A DNA stretch of 47,203 nt from Bacteroides sp. (GCA_011053095.1 DRHS01000011.1:1-47203), one strand, 5' to 3'; shown: positions 27,469-36,237, counted from the stretch's first letter. The notes: generated by a model from the sequence alone, not told the origin. Translations and numbers: made by a program.

Positions 27469-28974
27469 TTAAAAATCCGCTACATTTTTGGGTCTGTCAT
27501 TGATGCCAAGTTGAACCATTCTTTGTTTAAACTCTGCTTCTGTTTCTCCGGGACTGGGCCAGACATCACTTGGTGAATGCTCTCTTTTCATAATCTCATC
27601 AATCTTTTGGGCAATCTCTGGATATTCGGTGGAGAGGTCTGTACCTTGTCCGGGATTATTCAGTAAATCATAAATCTCCAGTTCCCCCTTTGTATTTTTA
27701 TAAGCGTACCAATTGCCCATCCTCACAGCCTGTTCTTCCTTATATTCCCAGTAAAGAAAATCATGTTTCGTTTGCTTTTCAGTCTCTCCCAGGAGGGTGG
27801 GTAGTATAGAAATTCCATCTGTATCATCGGGTGAGGGGACTCCAATTAATTCTGCAACAGTGGGTAGGAAATCCCACATAGCCCAGATATGATCGCTCTC
27901 CTGTGAATGCTCAATGTATTTAGGCCAGTGTGCGATGGCCGGTACATGAAAAGCACCGTCGAGTATATCTCCCTTCATACCAGCCCTTGGAGAGTCATTA
28001 TTAAAAAAGATGTTGGTGGGAATTTCGCCTTCTCCTGCATTACCATTGGTGTTTCCGTTATCAGAGGCAAATATAACAAGTGTGTTTTCATCGATATTTA
28101 ATTCTTCAAGAAGCTTCATGAGTTTACCTATCTCGGTATCCACCCTGGTAATCATTGCAGCATATACTTTGTGGGACAGTGGCCATTCGTTATTTGTATA
28201 GATACCTAACTCAGGAGCAATGTAGGAGCCATGTGGAGGTGTGTAAGCCAGATATAAAAAGAAAGGATTCTCTTTGTTATTGCGGACAAACTCCAGGGAT
28301 TCTTCACAATATACATCAAAGGCATATTTTGCTTTCGACGGATCCTCTATTCCAAGCGGATGACATACTCCATTTTCATCATAAACCTGCTCACCTTTGT
28401 AATTTTCAATTAAATGATGTGTTCCATTTTCTGGATAGTAAACTCTTTCCGTGTTATGATATAGAAATTCTGGATAATGACAGTGGGCATGGCGTTGGTT
28501 CAGGTATCCGAAAAACTCATCAAAGCCCATTTTATTAGGGATACCATACTGATTGTGCAGTGCGAGTCCCCATTTTCCAAACAAACCCGTTTTATATCCG
28601 GCTTCCTGAAGCATCATTGCAACTGTGTAATCACCTTCCCTCAGTGCCTCCCGATAGTTCTTATATCCGTTTCCCCTAACTCTTGCATGCCCTTGATGTA
28701 ATCCCTGCATAAGAGAAGAGCGGCAGGGAGCACAAACTGCATTTCCAGCATAAGCTTCGGTAAACCGAATGCCTTCCCCGGCCAACTTGTCGATATTAGG
28801 GGTTTGGATTTTCTCCTGTCCATAACACCCAATATCGCCATATCCGAGATCATCAACCAGAATGAAAACGATGTTTGGCAAATCTCTTCCGGAATTACAA
28901 GAGAATTGCATTGTCACAAATACTATTGATAGTGTCAAGATCAACTTATTCAAGAAATATTTTCTATTTTTCAT
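27469..28974 (-). CDS. Lipoprotein sulfatase (S1 family) with CAPCR signature
   Basis: This is a 501-residue arylsulfatase-type protein with lipobox FSC (C26), VDDLGYGD metal motif near 40-47, and signature CAPCR with C81 as formylglycine site. The fourth position of the signature is Cys, where Ser, Ala or Gly are commoner. ASDNGNTNG carries the second metal site. The C-terminus (DLLNNPGQGTDLSTEYPE) is a standard sulfatase end. The gene starts 15 nt after the BNR propeller gene, so it is the second gene of the long minus-strand operon. Confidence 0.9.
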   Translation of the reverse strand: MKNRKYFLNKLILTLSIVFVTMQFSCNSGRDLPNIVFILVDDLGYGDIGCYGQEKIQTPNIDKLAGEGIRFTEAYAGNAVCAPCRSSLMQGLHQGHARVRGNGYKNYREALREGDYTVAMMLQEAGYKTGLFGKWGLALHNQYGIPNKMGFDEFFGYLNQRHAHCHYPEFLYHNTERVYYPENGTHHLIENYKGEQVYDENGVCHPLGIEDPSKAKYAFDVYCEESLEFVRNNKENPFFLYLAYTPPHGSYIAPELGIYTNNEWPLSHKVYAAMITRVDTEIGKLMKLLEELNIDENTLVIFASDNGNTNGNAGEGEIPTNIFFNNDSPRAGMKGDILDGAFHVPAIAHWPKYIEHSQESDHIWAMWDFLPTVAELIGVPSPDDTDGISILPTLLGETEKQTKHDFLYWEYKEEQAVRMGNWYAYKNTKGELEIYDLLNNPGQGTDLSTEYPEIAQKIDEIMKREHSPSDVWPSPGETEAEFKQRMVQLGINDRPKNVADF

Positions 28975-28989
28975 GGCCTTGTTTATAAT

Positions 28990-30126
28990 TTAACGGGGGT
29001 CAATTACAACATGCTTGATGGTCCGTCTTTTATAGGTGTATAGAATGTGAACCAGTCCATCTGAAGACTGGATGACAGCAGGGTAGGAGAATTCCCCTTC
29101 CTGGCGTTCAAGGGTAAGTACAGGTTTCCAGAACTTGCCATCTTCCGAGATGGCAACATTCAGCATATTTCTTCCTGACGGGAAATCATTTCCCCTCTGT
29201 GTATGATTGTAAACCAGAAGTTGTCTGCCATCTTTCAGTGTAACTGCGTCTGTTCCTGCATTTGGATTTGGAAGTCGGGTTAAATTCATTGCGCTCCAGG
29301 TTTCACCGCTATCTTCCGACCAGCTTTCGGATATATATTCCTGTCTGGTTCGGCACAAAATCTGCATTTTACCATTTTTATATAGAAGGATACTGGGCTG
29401 AATGGCCTGGATTTCCTGTCCGTCATGAATCGGACCAATGGTCTCCCAGCTATTTCCATTGTCTATTGATTTTTCGAAATGAACGGACCAAATGAGATTG
29501 CCATCCGGAAGCCTGGTTTCCCGGCTGGATGGACAAATTATGGTTCCATCAGGAAGCTGGATCGGCTTGTTTTTAACTGGACCTATAAGATCTCCGTTGG
29601 GCCCTTTGCCCAATTTCCTTGGAGGAGACCATGTTTTTCCATCATCAGCAGATGTCATAAGCATACCCCACCAGTCCCGCGGTGAAGGACCCACCTTATA
29701 AAACAACATCAGATCTCCTGTTTCAGGCTGAAACAGCACAGGATTCCAACAGGGATATCGAAGGGTATCTGATTGAACACCATCAACAACTTCTGCTGGA
29801 CTGGTCCAACCATCTCCCTCATTTCTTGATACCCAGATCCCTACATCTTTATCCTTTTCCTCCGTACCACCAAACCATGCTGTAATCATCCCGCTTGAGG
29901 TTTCTTCAATTGTAGAAGCGTGGCATTCCGGAGTGGGACTGTTCTCCGTGGTGTAAATAAACTCCTGGAGAATCAATCCTTTATCACCAGGTTTCATAAG
30001 ATCTGGTATCTGGTAAACTTCCTGATCTGTATTCCTAACCGGATTACAGCTTGTAAGTAGAATAATAATGAAAACCGGAATACAAACCCAGGTTTCCCGG
30101 ACAGCTTTAATTTTTGAATACATCAT
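28990..30126 (-). CDS. BNR-repeat (sialidase-fold) lipoprotein
   Basis: This is a 378-residue six-bladed propeller of the BNR_2/sialidase-fold type with lipoprotein signal LLTSC (C27). Asp-box-like repeats (SADDGKTWSPP, SIDNGNSWE, SEDSGETWSA) mark the blades. CHASTIEE near the N-terminus is shared with proteins annotated exo-alpha-sialidase. The FRIP arginine motif of true sialidases is not evident, so a sialidase name would be unsafe; it may act on another sugar or bind glycans. It is the first gene of the minus-strand operon. The 79 bp upstream (30127-30205) hold no exact TAnnTTTG box that I can see. Confidence 0.8.
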   Translation of the reverse strand: MMYSKIKAVRETWVCIPVFIIILLTSCNPVRNTDQEVYQIPDLMKPGDKGLILQEFIYTTENSPTPECHASTIEETSSGMITAWFGGTEEKDKDVGIWVSRNEGDGWTSPAEVVDGVQSDTLRYPCWNPVLFQPETGDLMLFYKVGPSPRDWWGMLMTSADDGKTWSPPRKLGKGPNGDLIGPVKNKPIQLPDGTIICPSSRETRLPDGNLIWSVHFEKSIDNGNSWETIGPIHDGQEIQAIQPSILLYKNGKMQILCRTRQEYISESWSEDSGETWSAMNLTRLPNPNAGTDAVTLKDGRQLLVYNHTQRGNDFPSGRNMLNVAISEDGKFWKPVLTLERQEGEFSYPAVIQSSDGLVHILYTYKRRTIKHVVIDPR

Positions 30127-30205
30127 GATTCTTAACCTGAATTAAAAATATGAATATACTCTGTTTTTACGAAACTTGTCCAGATATTATGAACTCAGGA
30201 AATGG

Positions 30206-31429
30206 TCAGGCAACAAAAGTTAAGGCCTTCCCAATCTTCCCGGCCCGGCCTGTACGCCCGATACGATGAATATAACTATCATGGGTCTGGGGAACCTGAT
30301 AATTAATAACATGGGAAACATCGGATACGTCAATGCCACGGGATGCTACATCGGTTGCAACCAGCACCCGTACCCGTCCATTCTTAAAATCATTCAGGGC
30401 GTGTTGTCTTGCATTCTGGCTCTTATCTCCGTGTATCTGCTCTGCCTTAATACCCACTTTGTTTAACTTTTGACACAATCTTTTAACCTTGTGTTTAGTT
30501 TCCTCAAAAAGTAATACTTTGCTAAACTCCTGTTCACAGAGCATATTATACAGAATATCGAATTTATCTTCACCCGGTTTTAACCGGATTATGTCCTGAT
30601 CGATACTGTCAACAGGACGATCACCGCTGCTTACTTTTACTGTAACAGGATCTCTGAGAATACTGTTAATGAGTGATTGTTGAGATTTATCAAGAGTTGC
30701 CGAAAAAAGCATGGTCTGATTGCGATGATACATTCCATCAATGATTTTTTGTACATCACGGATAAATCCCATATCCAGCATCCGGTCAAACTCATCCAGA
30801 ACCAGGGTATTAAATCTGTTCAGGCTAAGTGCCCTGCGATTAACCAGGTCGAGCAACCTCCCGGGTGTGGCAATGACAACATGACTGGGCCTTCTGAGAT
30901 TCTGCATATCTCTGGAAATATTGGTACCACCAATGAAGCAGGAGCTGTAAAGTCCCAATCCTTTGGTCATGCTCCGAAACTCTTCTTCCACCTGGGTGGC
31001 CAGTTCTCGGGTAGGTACTACTATAAGTGCATATGGGTTGACCTTTTTATGAAGAAGTTGTTCAATGATCGGTATCAGGAAAGCTCCGGTCTTACCGGTT
31101 CCTGTTTGTGCTATTCCTAACAGGTCCTTACCCTCGATCAAATTTTCAATTGTCTTGTCCTGGATCTCAGTAGGTCTCTTGTATCCCTTTTTATCCAGAC
31201 ATTGCTTGAGATTATTGCTGATCGGCAGGTCATTAATGAATCTGTCTGATTTGTATATATTCTCTTCCGTTTGTATTGCTTCTTTCACCAGGAGGGAAGG
31301 ATCCAGGGTGGAGGGTTTATAACCCTGTCTTGAGGGTCTTCTGTTGTTATTAAATGATCTGTTGGACTTGTTTGTCGTCGAAGCAGATTTACTTCTGTGT
31401 TTGTACTTGTAAGATGAATTATTACTCAT
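30206..31429 (-). CDS. DEAD-box ATP-dependent RNA helicase (RhlE-like)
   Basis: The ATG at 31429 (MSNNSS) is preferred over an in-frame GTG at 31444, giving 407 residues. A basic, Ser/Asn-rich N-terminal tail of about 60 residues precedes the helicase core. Motifs are AQTGTGKT (I), PTRELA (Ia), TPGR (Ib), DEFD in place of DEAD (II), SAT (III), VATDVASRGIDV (V) and HRIGRTGRAG (VI). The protein stops only a few residues after motif VI, so it lacks the usual C-terminal basic extension. It likely remodels structured RNA, for example during cold adaptation or ribosome assembly. It does not belong functionally to the glycan genes. Confidence 0.93.
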   Translation of the reverse strand: MSNNSSYKYKHRSKSASTTNKSNRSFNNNRRPSRQGYKPSTLDPSLLVKEAIQTEENIYKSDRFINDLPISNNLKQCLDKKGYKRPTEIQDKTIENLIEGKDLLGIAQTGTGKTGAFLIPIIEQLLHKKVNPYALIVVPTRELATQVEEEFRSMTKGLGLYSSCFIGGTNISRDMQNLRRPSHVVIATPGRLLDLVNRRALSLNRFNTLVLDEFDRMLDMGFIRDVQKIIDGMYHRNQTMLFSATLDKSQQSLINSILRDPVTVKVSSGDRPVDSIDQDIIRLKPGEDKFDILYNMLCEQEFSKVLLFEETKHKVKRLCQKLNKVGIKAEQIHGDKSQNARQHALNDFKNGRVRVLVATDVASRGIDVSDVSHVINYQVPQTHDSYIHRIGRTGRAGKIGKALTFVA

Positions 31430-31624
31430 AAAATTAATATTCACAAACCTCTTCAGGCTTGTATTATGTTGTTATTAAGCACAATCAATAACCGTTTCCA
31501 GGTATTGACATGCCACTAATTATCAGCGATCTCGTATTATCACTGTCCTTAGCTGAATCAGAAAAAAAAGAGAGGGGTTCCTTGTTAATGGGGAAATCTG
31601 CCTTAATAGAAAGTCGGCTAAGAA
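31430..31624 (-). promoter_or_regulatory. Long 5' leader of the DEAD-box helicase mRNA
   Basis: The predicted transcription start (about 31624, from the promoter at 31631-31660) leaves roughly 190 nt before the ATG. Cold-inducible RNA helicase genes commonly have long structured leaders. I see no open reading frame of note or obvious terminator in it. The leader is inferred from the promoter match. Confidence 0.3.
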
Positions 31625-31630
31625 GTTTGC

Positions 31631-31660
31631 AAAAGTAATCAAATTTATTAGAAAACAAAC
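31631..31660 (-). promoter_or_regulatory. Bacteroidota-type promoter for the helicase
   Basis: On the minus strand, TTTG (31660-31657) is followed after 18 nt by TACTTTTG (31638-31631), an exact match to the TAnnTTTG -7 box with suitable spacing to a -33 TTTG. A second TAAATTTG lies between the two boxes. It points toward the helicase gene. Confidence 0.5.
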
Positions 31661-31689
31661 TGTTACATGGAAAAGCCTTAATTATCTCT

Positions 31690-32673
31690 ATGTGGATTGT
31701 ATTGAAAAGACTTGCACTCATAATTACTATTCTTGTTTTCCTGCTGCAAGCACATGCAGCTGAAGGCGGGATAGGAGGGAAGATTGGTATTTCATTTCAG
31801 TTTGGAACACATATTCAGCGCATAGGGGCTATGTATCAGCTGTATTATTTCAATAGTTTTATCCAGGCCAGCCATGGAACATCATTTTTTTATAACGGAA
31901 AATCACTTGGGCCACCGAAGAGGGGACTCGAAATGCAGACTTTGCTGGGACTACAGTTTTACTGGGGACAGGATGTTGGTGGTAAAAAATACCTGCATAG
32001 CGAGTATTCCCTTATGTCCCTCGAAAAATACTCTGCTGGTATAATGTTTAAATATTACCTGGACCAGATCGAGACCAGCCAGTCCACCGGTGGAATAAAC
32101 TTCAACATCGACCAATTCGGGTTTGTATTTGAAAATGATCTTTTTGGTGGACCAAAAGGCATAGAGGATAAATTCCGGACAGGAGCGTTGGGGATCACAT
32201 ACCGTAATGACAGCCTTGAGATCAGCCTGAAGACAACACACTGGACAGGTATTGGAATCAAGGGCATACGTGTTCAGGACTCTCTGTATAATAGCAGATA
32301 CGGATACAGGGACTTGAGCAAGGTCCCTTATGGTAAACATTCTCATGGGATACTGGCATTAGGAATCAATTATATATGGAAATTTCAACAGACCTTACGG
32401 CTAGAAGCAGGTGTTGATGCAGAACAGGTCAGACATGGTTTCCAGAACAGGCTGGTTTATGACTTCATGGTACGCTCAAAAAAATACAAATACCAGAACC
32501 CACATTATCCTATGCTGCAACCAGACGGAACTCCATATACTTTTCGCGAGGGACAAACAATAAGAAAACCCCGATTCTACATGCAGGGGCCGGAAATTCC
32601 TTTATTTTTTACTAATCACATCTATAATTCCATGCTTTTAAAAAAAAGCTTCAGCAGATTGAGTATTTTGTAA
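31690..32673 (+). CDS. Exported protein of unknown function, outer-membrane-barrel-like
   Basis: This is a 327-residue protein with a signal peptide (MWIVLKRLALIITILVF, cleavage near HAAEG at 23-25). The rest is rich in alternating beta segments ending in aromatic residues (YQLYYFNSFIQA, LLGLQFYWGQ, GILALGINYIWKF) and Gly/Tyr/Phe. The FVFENDLFGG and KFRTGALGITYRND segments recall Bacteroidota proteins annotated with a polymorphic toxin type 23 domain, but I recognise this only loosely. It has no obvious catalytic motif. It could be a small outer-membrane beta-barrel or an exported effector. It ends 22 nt before the GH29 gene and may be co-transcribed with it. Confidence 0.6.
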   Translation: MWIVLKRLALIITILVFLLQAHAAEGGIGGKIGISFQFGTHIQRIGAMYQLYYFNSFIQASHGTSFFYNGKSLGPPKRGLEMQTLLGLQFYWGQDVGGKKYLHSEYSLMSLEKYSAGIMFKYYLDQIETSQSTGGINFNIDQFGFVFENDLFGGPKGIEDKFRTGALGITYRNDSLEISLKTTHWTGIGIKGIRVQDSLYNSRYGYRDLSKVPYGKHSHGILALGINYIWKFQQTLRLEAGVDAEQVRHGFQNRLVYDFMVRSKKYKYQNPHYPMLQPDGTPYTFREGQTIRKPRFYMQGPEIPLFFTNHIYNSMLLKKSFSRLSIL

Positions 32674-32695
32674 ACTCAATAAACAAGTTTTGAAA

Positions 32696-33850
32696 ATGGA
32701 ACGAAGAGATTTTATTCAGTTATCTGCCCTTACCGGTATTGGGACTATGCTTATACCCGGATGCATGAATTCTGAGAAACAGCAATTTCCTGCTTTTCTC
32801 AGGGATTATAAGGATACCTGGTTAGATGACCCACGTAAAGCAACTCTGGAATGGTTCAAAGATGCCAGGTTTGGACTATTCATGCATTACGGCTTATACT
32901 CTTTATTGGGAAGGCATGAATGGGTGCAATTCCGTGAAAAAATCCCGGTTCTGGAATATGCCAAACTCAAAGACCGGTTTACCGCTGAAAAATTCGATGC
33001 CGATTTTATTACTGATCTTGCCTTGGATGCAGGCATGAAATACATCAACATTACGAGCCGGCATCATGATAGTTTCTGTTTATGGGATACAAAATACTCT
33101 GATTTTAAAAGCACCAATTCTCCCGCTAAACGAGATCTGCTGGCCGAACTTTCCGTACAATGTAACCAAAAGGGATTGGGATTTTTTCTGTATTATTCCC
33201 ATGGACGGGACTGGAAACATCCCCATGCACCCAATAATGATAAATGGCTCGGATCCGCTCGACCGAAATACGACCCTCCGGACCCTTCCTACAAGTATGG
33301 GGAGGATCATGACCTGGAAGTTTATTTAGAGTTCATGAATAACCAGATCCGGGAGTTGCTCGACATGTTTTCACCCCTTGCGGGAATATGGCTTGACGGA
33401 ATTTCTACTCCCAAGTCAGGAGATCCCTTACTGTTCAAATGTCAGGATCTTTACAACAGGATACACTCGATGCAGCCACAGGTGCTGGTTTCATACAAAC
33501 AGGGACTAATAGGCACCGAAGATTTTCAGGCTCCGGAGAGACACTGGAAAGGATCTGCGGAAAAACCCCTTGAAATTTGTGATACCCTGCAACCAAAAGG
33601 ATGGGGGTATATGATCGAAGACGAAGGAAAGCATAAAACAAAAGAAGAAGTTATCGAAATGCTCAGGTCAGCTGCAGGCTTTCCTGCAAACCTGCTGCTG
33701 AATACCGGTCCTCTGCCATCCGGTGAGATCCATCCGGATGATGTTGCCGTCCTGCGTGCAGTCGGAAAGGAAATCCACAGTATTGGGTGGGAGGGATTTA
33801 CAGGAAAATGCAGATCAAAAAAAGCCGAACATTGTCATTATCTATGCTGA
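32696..33850 (+). CDS. GH29 alpha-L-fucosidase, 3' end altered by fusion with sulfatase debris
   Basis: The start ATG at 32696 is preferred over an upstream TTG (384 residues). It begins [10 protein letters not shown], a Tat-like signal with lipobox PGC near 23. GH29 landmarks are [17 protein letters not shown], the HHDSF segment, and GIWLDGI with the nucleophile D234. GH29 enzymes release alpha-L-fucose by retention. The last roughly 15 residues ([15 protein letters not shown]) are not GH29 sequence: they are the out-of-frame reading of a sulfatase N-terminus, so the original stop codon has been lost. The core barrel looks complete, so the enzyme may still be active. Confidence 0.85.
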   Translation: MERRDFIQLSALTGIGTMLIPGCMNSEKQQFPAFLRDYKDTWLDDPRKATLEWFKDARFGLFMHYGLYSLLGRHEWVQFREKIPVLEYAKLKDRFTAEKFDADFITDLALDAGMKYINITSRHHDSFCLWDTKYSDFKSTNSPAKRDLLAELSVQCNQKGLGFFLYYSHGRDWKHPHAPNNDKWLGSARPKYDPPDPSYKYGEDHDLEVYLEFMNNQIRELLDMFSPLAGIWLDGISTPKSGDPLLFKCQDLYNRIHSMQPQVLVSYKQGLIGTEDFQAPERHWKGSAEKPLEICDTLQPKGWGYMIEDEGKHKTKEEVIEMLRSAAGFPANLLLNTGPLPSGEIHPDDVAVLRAVGKEIHSIGWEGFTGKCRSKKAEHCHYLC

Positions 33851-34049
33851 TGATCTGGGATTTGGTGATGTTGGTGCATATGGTGCCACAGAAATTGAAA
33901 CACCGAATATCGACATGCTGGGTAAAGATATAGGGCAAAGGAAAAACCTTTCAGAAACAAATCCTGAAAGACTCCAGGAGATGATCGTTGCTTTTGAAAA
34001 GATTCGGGGTAAAGATTACGGAAATATACAAAAGCTTGAACTTAAGTAG
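33807..34049 (+). pseudogene. Sulfatase remnant with a large internal deletion
   Basis: The frame encodes a sulfatase N-terminus ([20 protein letters not shown], then TPNIDML) joined in frame to a sulfatase C-terminus ([20 protein letters not shown]). About 400 residues, including the formylglycine signature and second metal site, are missing. The signal peptide is also missing, because the sequence begins inside the 3' end of the GH29 gene. The C-terminal piece resembles the matching end of the intact sulfatase that starts 26 nt downstream (EDIGEKHDMSEENPDKVKEL). It cannot be an active enzyme. Confidence 0.8.
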
Positions 34050-34075
34050 TTTACGTTCATGTAATTATATTATTA

Positions 34076-35476
34076 ATGAATAAAGAAATTGGATTTTCAG
34101 GGTTTCCCCCCTGCTTGATAATTTGTTTGATAACCTTAATTGGATGTCAGAAATCTCCTCCCAACATAGTTCTTATAAATATCGACGATATGGGCTGGAG
34201 GGATGTTGGTTTTATGGGAAGCGAGTATTACAGTACTCCAAACATTGATGTTCTTGCTGAAGGGGGAATGGTATTTACCTCGGCATATTCCAGTGCTTCA
34301 AACTGTGCACCCAGCAGGGCCAGCCTAATGAGCGGTCAATGGACACCGAGACATGGAATTTATACTGTAGGCAGTTCCAAGAGGGGTAAAAGCCGCGACC
34401 GTAAGCTCATACCGACTGAAAACAATACGGTACTTGCGAGTGAAACAACAACAATTGCTGAAGTACTCCGAGATGCTGGCTACCGTACATGCCATGCAGG
34501 GAAATGGCATATCAGTGAGGATCCCGGGGAGCAGGGATTTGACGTTAATATAGGAGGAACATCAGCAGGACATCCTGTAAGTTATTATTCCCCTTATGGA
34601 AATGTTCCGTTGGATACCTCCGGAGGGGAATACCTGACTGACCTTGTTATGAAGAAAGCCATAGAATTCGTTATGGATGACAGAGAAGGGCCATTCTTTC
34701 TCTACTATGCACCCTATGCGGTTCATACTCCAATTTGCCCGGTTGATAGCCTGCTCGCCGGGTATGAGGGTAAAGAGTCCTGGATGGGCCAGGGGAACCC
34801 AGGTTATGCAACGATGATCGAGAACCTTGACCGGAATATTGGGGACCTGATTTCAAGTCTGGAATCCAAAAAAAATACTAAGAATACTCTGATTGTATTT
34901 ACCTCGGATAATGGGGGACATATACGGTATACAAGGCAGGAACCATTGCGTTCAGGGAAAGGCAGTTATTATGAAGGAGGGATACGTGTTCCACTGCTTG
35001 TTTCATGGAAGGGAAAGATTAAGTCACATACAAGTGATGCACCGGTGAGTCACCTGGATCTTTTTCCGACCCTGATTGATGTCGCCGGAATCAGTCCCCC
35101 GGACAGCCTTCGGCTTGACGGCACCAGCCTGATTCCCCATCTCAGGAGAAACAGGCCATTACCGGCCAGACCCCTGTTCTGGCATTTTCCGATCTACCTG
35201 CAAGCATATGATTTCAAAAACGATAATCCCAGGGATTCCCTTTTCAGGACCCGGCCAGGATCAGTCGTGAGGGTGGGGGACTGGAAACTACACCAGTATT
35301 TCGAGGACGGAGGAATAGAACTCTATAATCTCAAAGAGGACATAGGAGAAAAGCATGATATGTCAGAAGAAAATCCTGATAAAGTTAAAGAATTGCTTGA
35401 CCTGCTGGAGAAATGGAGGGAAGCGACCGGGGCTCCGGTACCTGGTGAGCAAAATCCTGAATGGATCAGAATTTAA
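34076..35476 (+). CDS. Lipoprotein sulfatase (S1 family)
   Basis: This is a 466-residue sulfatase with lipobox LIGC (C24), metal motif DDMGWRD near 37, signature CAPSR with C77 as formylglycine site, CHAGKWH, and SDNGGH in the second metal site. GSYYEGGIRVPLLVSW follows as expected. It should hydrolyse a sulfate ester on a cell-surface or periplasmic oligosaccharide. It follows the deleted sulfatase remnant and the GH29 gene on the same strand, suggesting an original fucosidase-sulfatase-sulfatase cluster. Its last 11 bases overlap the convergent T9SS fragment. Confidence 0.9.
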   Translation: MNKEIGFSGFPPCLIICLITLIGCQKSPPNIVLINIDDMGWRDVGFMGSEYYSTPNIDVLAEGGMVFTSAYSSASNCAPSRASLMSGQWTPRHGIYTVGSSKRGKSRDRKLIPTENNTVLASETTTIAEVLRDAGYRTCHAGKWHISEDPGEQGFDVNIGGTSAGHPVSYYSPYGNVPLDTSGGEYLTDLVMKKAIEFVMDDREGPFFLYYAPYAVHTPICPVDSLLAGYEGKESWMGQGNPGYATMIENLDRNIGDLISSLESKKNTKNTLIVFTSDNGGHIRYTRQEPLRSGKGSYYEGGIRVPLLVSWKGKIKSHTSDAPVSHLDLFPTLIDVAGISPPDSLRLDGTSLIPHLRRNRPLPARPLFWHFPIYLQAYDFKNDNPRDSLFRTRPGSVVRVGDWKLHQYFEDGGIELYNLKEDIGEKHDMSEENPDKVKELLDLLEKWREATGAPVPGEQNPEWIRI

Positions 35477-35753
35477 TTATCCGGATCAATTTAGATTGGG
35501 TTTCCCCATTCATAACCTTTAAAAAATAGATACCGTTCTGGCAATTGCAAATTGAAAGGCTGGTCACAAGAGAGTTTATAGTATTACTTCGGATAACCTT
35601 ACCATCCAGGTTAAACAATTTAAACCTGAGATCTAAGCCATTTAAGCCTGGTATTTTTAATTCAAATTGTCCTTTGGTTGGATTTGGTTCGGCTGAGAAG
35701 TCTTCACATTTACCTTGAATGTGTTTACCATTTAGAGTTATTGGTGTTGCCAT
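35466..35753 (-). CDS. Orphan T9SS C-terminal sorting domain (gene fragment)
   Basis: From ATG 35753 this encodes about 95 residues that are almost entirely a type IX secretion sorting domain: AEPNPTKGQFELKI, LRFKLFNLDGKVI, ICNCQNGIYFLKV and KLIRIIKF. The frame extends to 35858 from a TTG but those residues look non-coding. Sorting domains are normally the last 70-90 residues of large secreted proteins, so this is probably the tail of a lost gene. It is convergent with, and overlaps by 11 nt, the sulfatase gene. Confidence 0.65.
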   Translation of the reverse strand: MATPITLNGKHIQGKCEDFSAEPNPTKGQFELKIPGLNGLDLRFKLFNLDGKVIRSNTINSLVTSLSICNCQNGIYFLKVMNGETQSKLIRIIKF

Positions 35754-35917
35754 TTGAAAGTGGTTTTTAGTTTGAAAAGGATTTACCAGTATAACAACTA
35801 CAGAATCGATATTTAAACTGTTATAAAGATAAGTCGCACAAATGGCAGGGTCTGTCAACTATGTAACATAAACTAAAACATATATTACATATCACATGAA
35901 TTATGAAGATTGATTTA

Positions 35918-35925
35918 TAACTTTG
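35918..35925 (+). promoter_or_regulatory. TAnnTTTG -7 box before the small membrane protein
   Basis: TAACTTTG matches the Bacteroidota -7 consensus exactly and ends 6 bp before the ATG at 35932. This would give a leaderless or nearly leaderless transcript. No good -33 TTG is seen at the expected distance. Confidence 0.25.
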
Positions 35926-35931
35926 CGGCAT

Positions 35932-36237
35932 ATGATACACCTTCTTTTGATCGGTGCTCTTGTCTTTTTGATTGTTATTCCTTTCGGATACTGGAGATCG
36001 AATGTCAAGGTATTGTCACTTCAGTGGTTTCTGGCAATTCATGTTCCTGTCATCCTAATTATTGCAATAAGAATTATTTCAGGAGTTGGATTTGCATGGT
36101 ATACCTATATTATATTTGTAACTGCTTTTTTTCTGGGACAAAAAACCGGGGGACTTCTTATAAAGAAAGTCAATCGGGCCTGCCATTGTGTTTCATCCTG
36201 CCTGGTAATGGATCTTTATCGCTGCATACGCATTTAG
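35932..36237 (+). CDS. Small membrane protein of unknown function
   Basis: This is 101 residues from ATG 35932 (an upstream TTG is in frame). Three hydrophobic helices are visible: IHLLLIGALVFLIVIPFG, a segment around FLAIHVPVILIIAIRII, and FAWYTYIIFVTAFFLG. The C-terminus, after KKVNRACHC, is Cys-rich and unlike a normal membrane-protein tail, so the 3' end may be frameshifted. I do not recognise the family. Confidence 0.5.
   Translation: MIHLLLIGALVFLIVIPFGYWRSNVKVLSLQWFLAIHVPVILIIAIRIISGVGFAWYTYIIFVTAFFLGQKTGGLLIKKVNRACHCVSSCLVMDLYRCIRI

Noticed and set aside
30677-31120. 147-codon plus-strand frame opposite the helicase
   Set aside because: It lies wholly antisense to conserved helicase motifs and looks non-coding.
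33723-33806. Upstream start (ATG 33723) of the sulfatase-remnant frame
   Set aside because: These codons are the out-of-frame reading of the GH29 3' end and carry no signal peptide.
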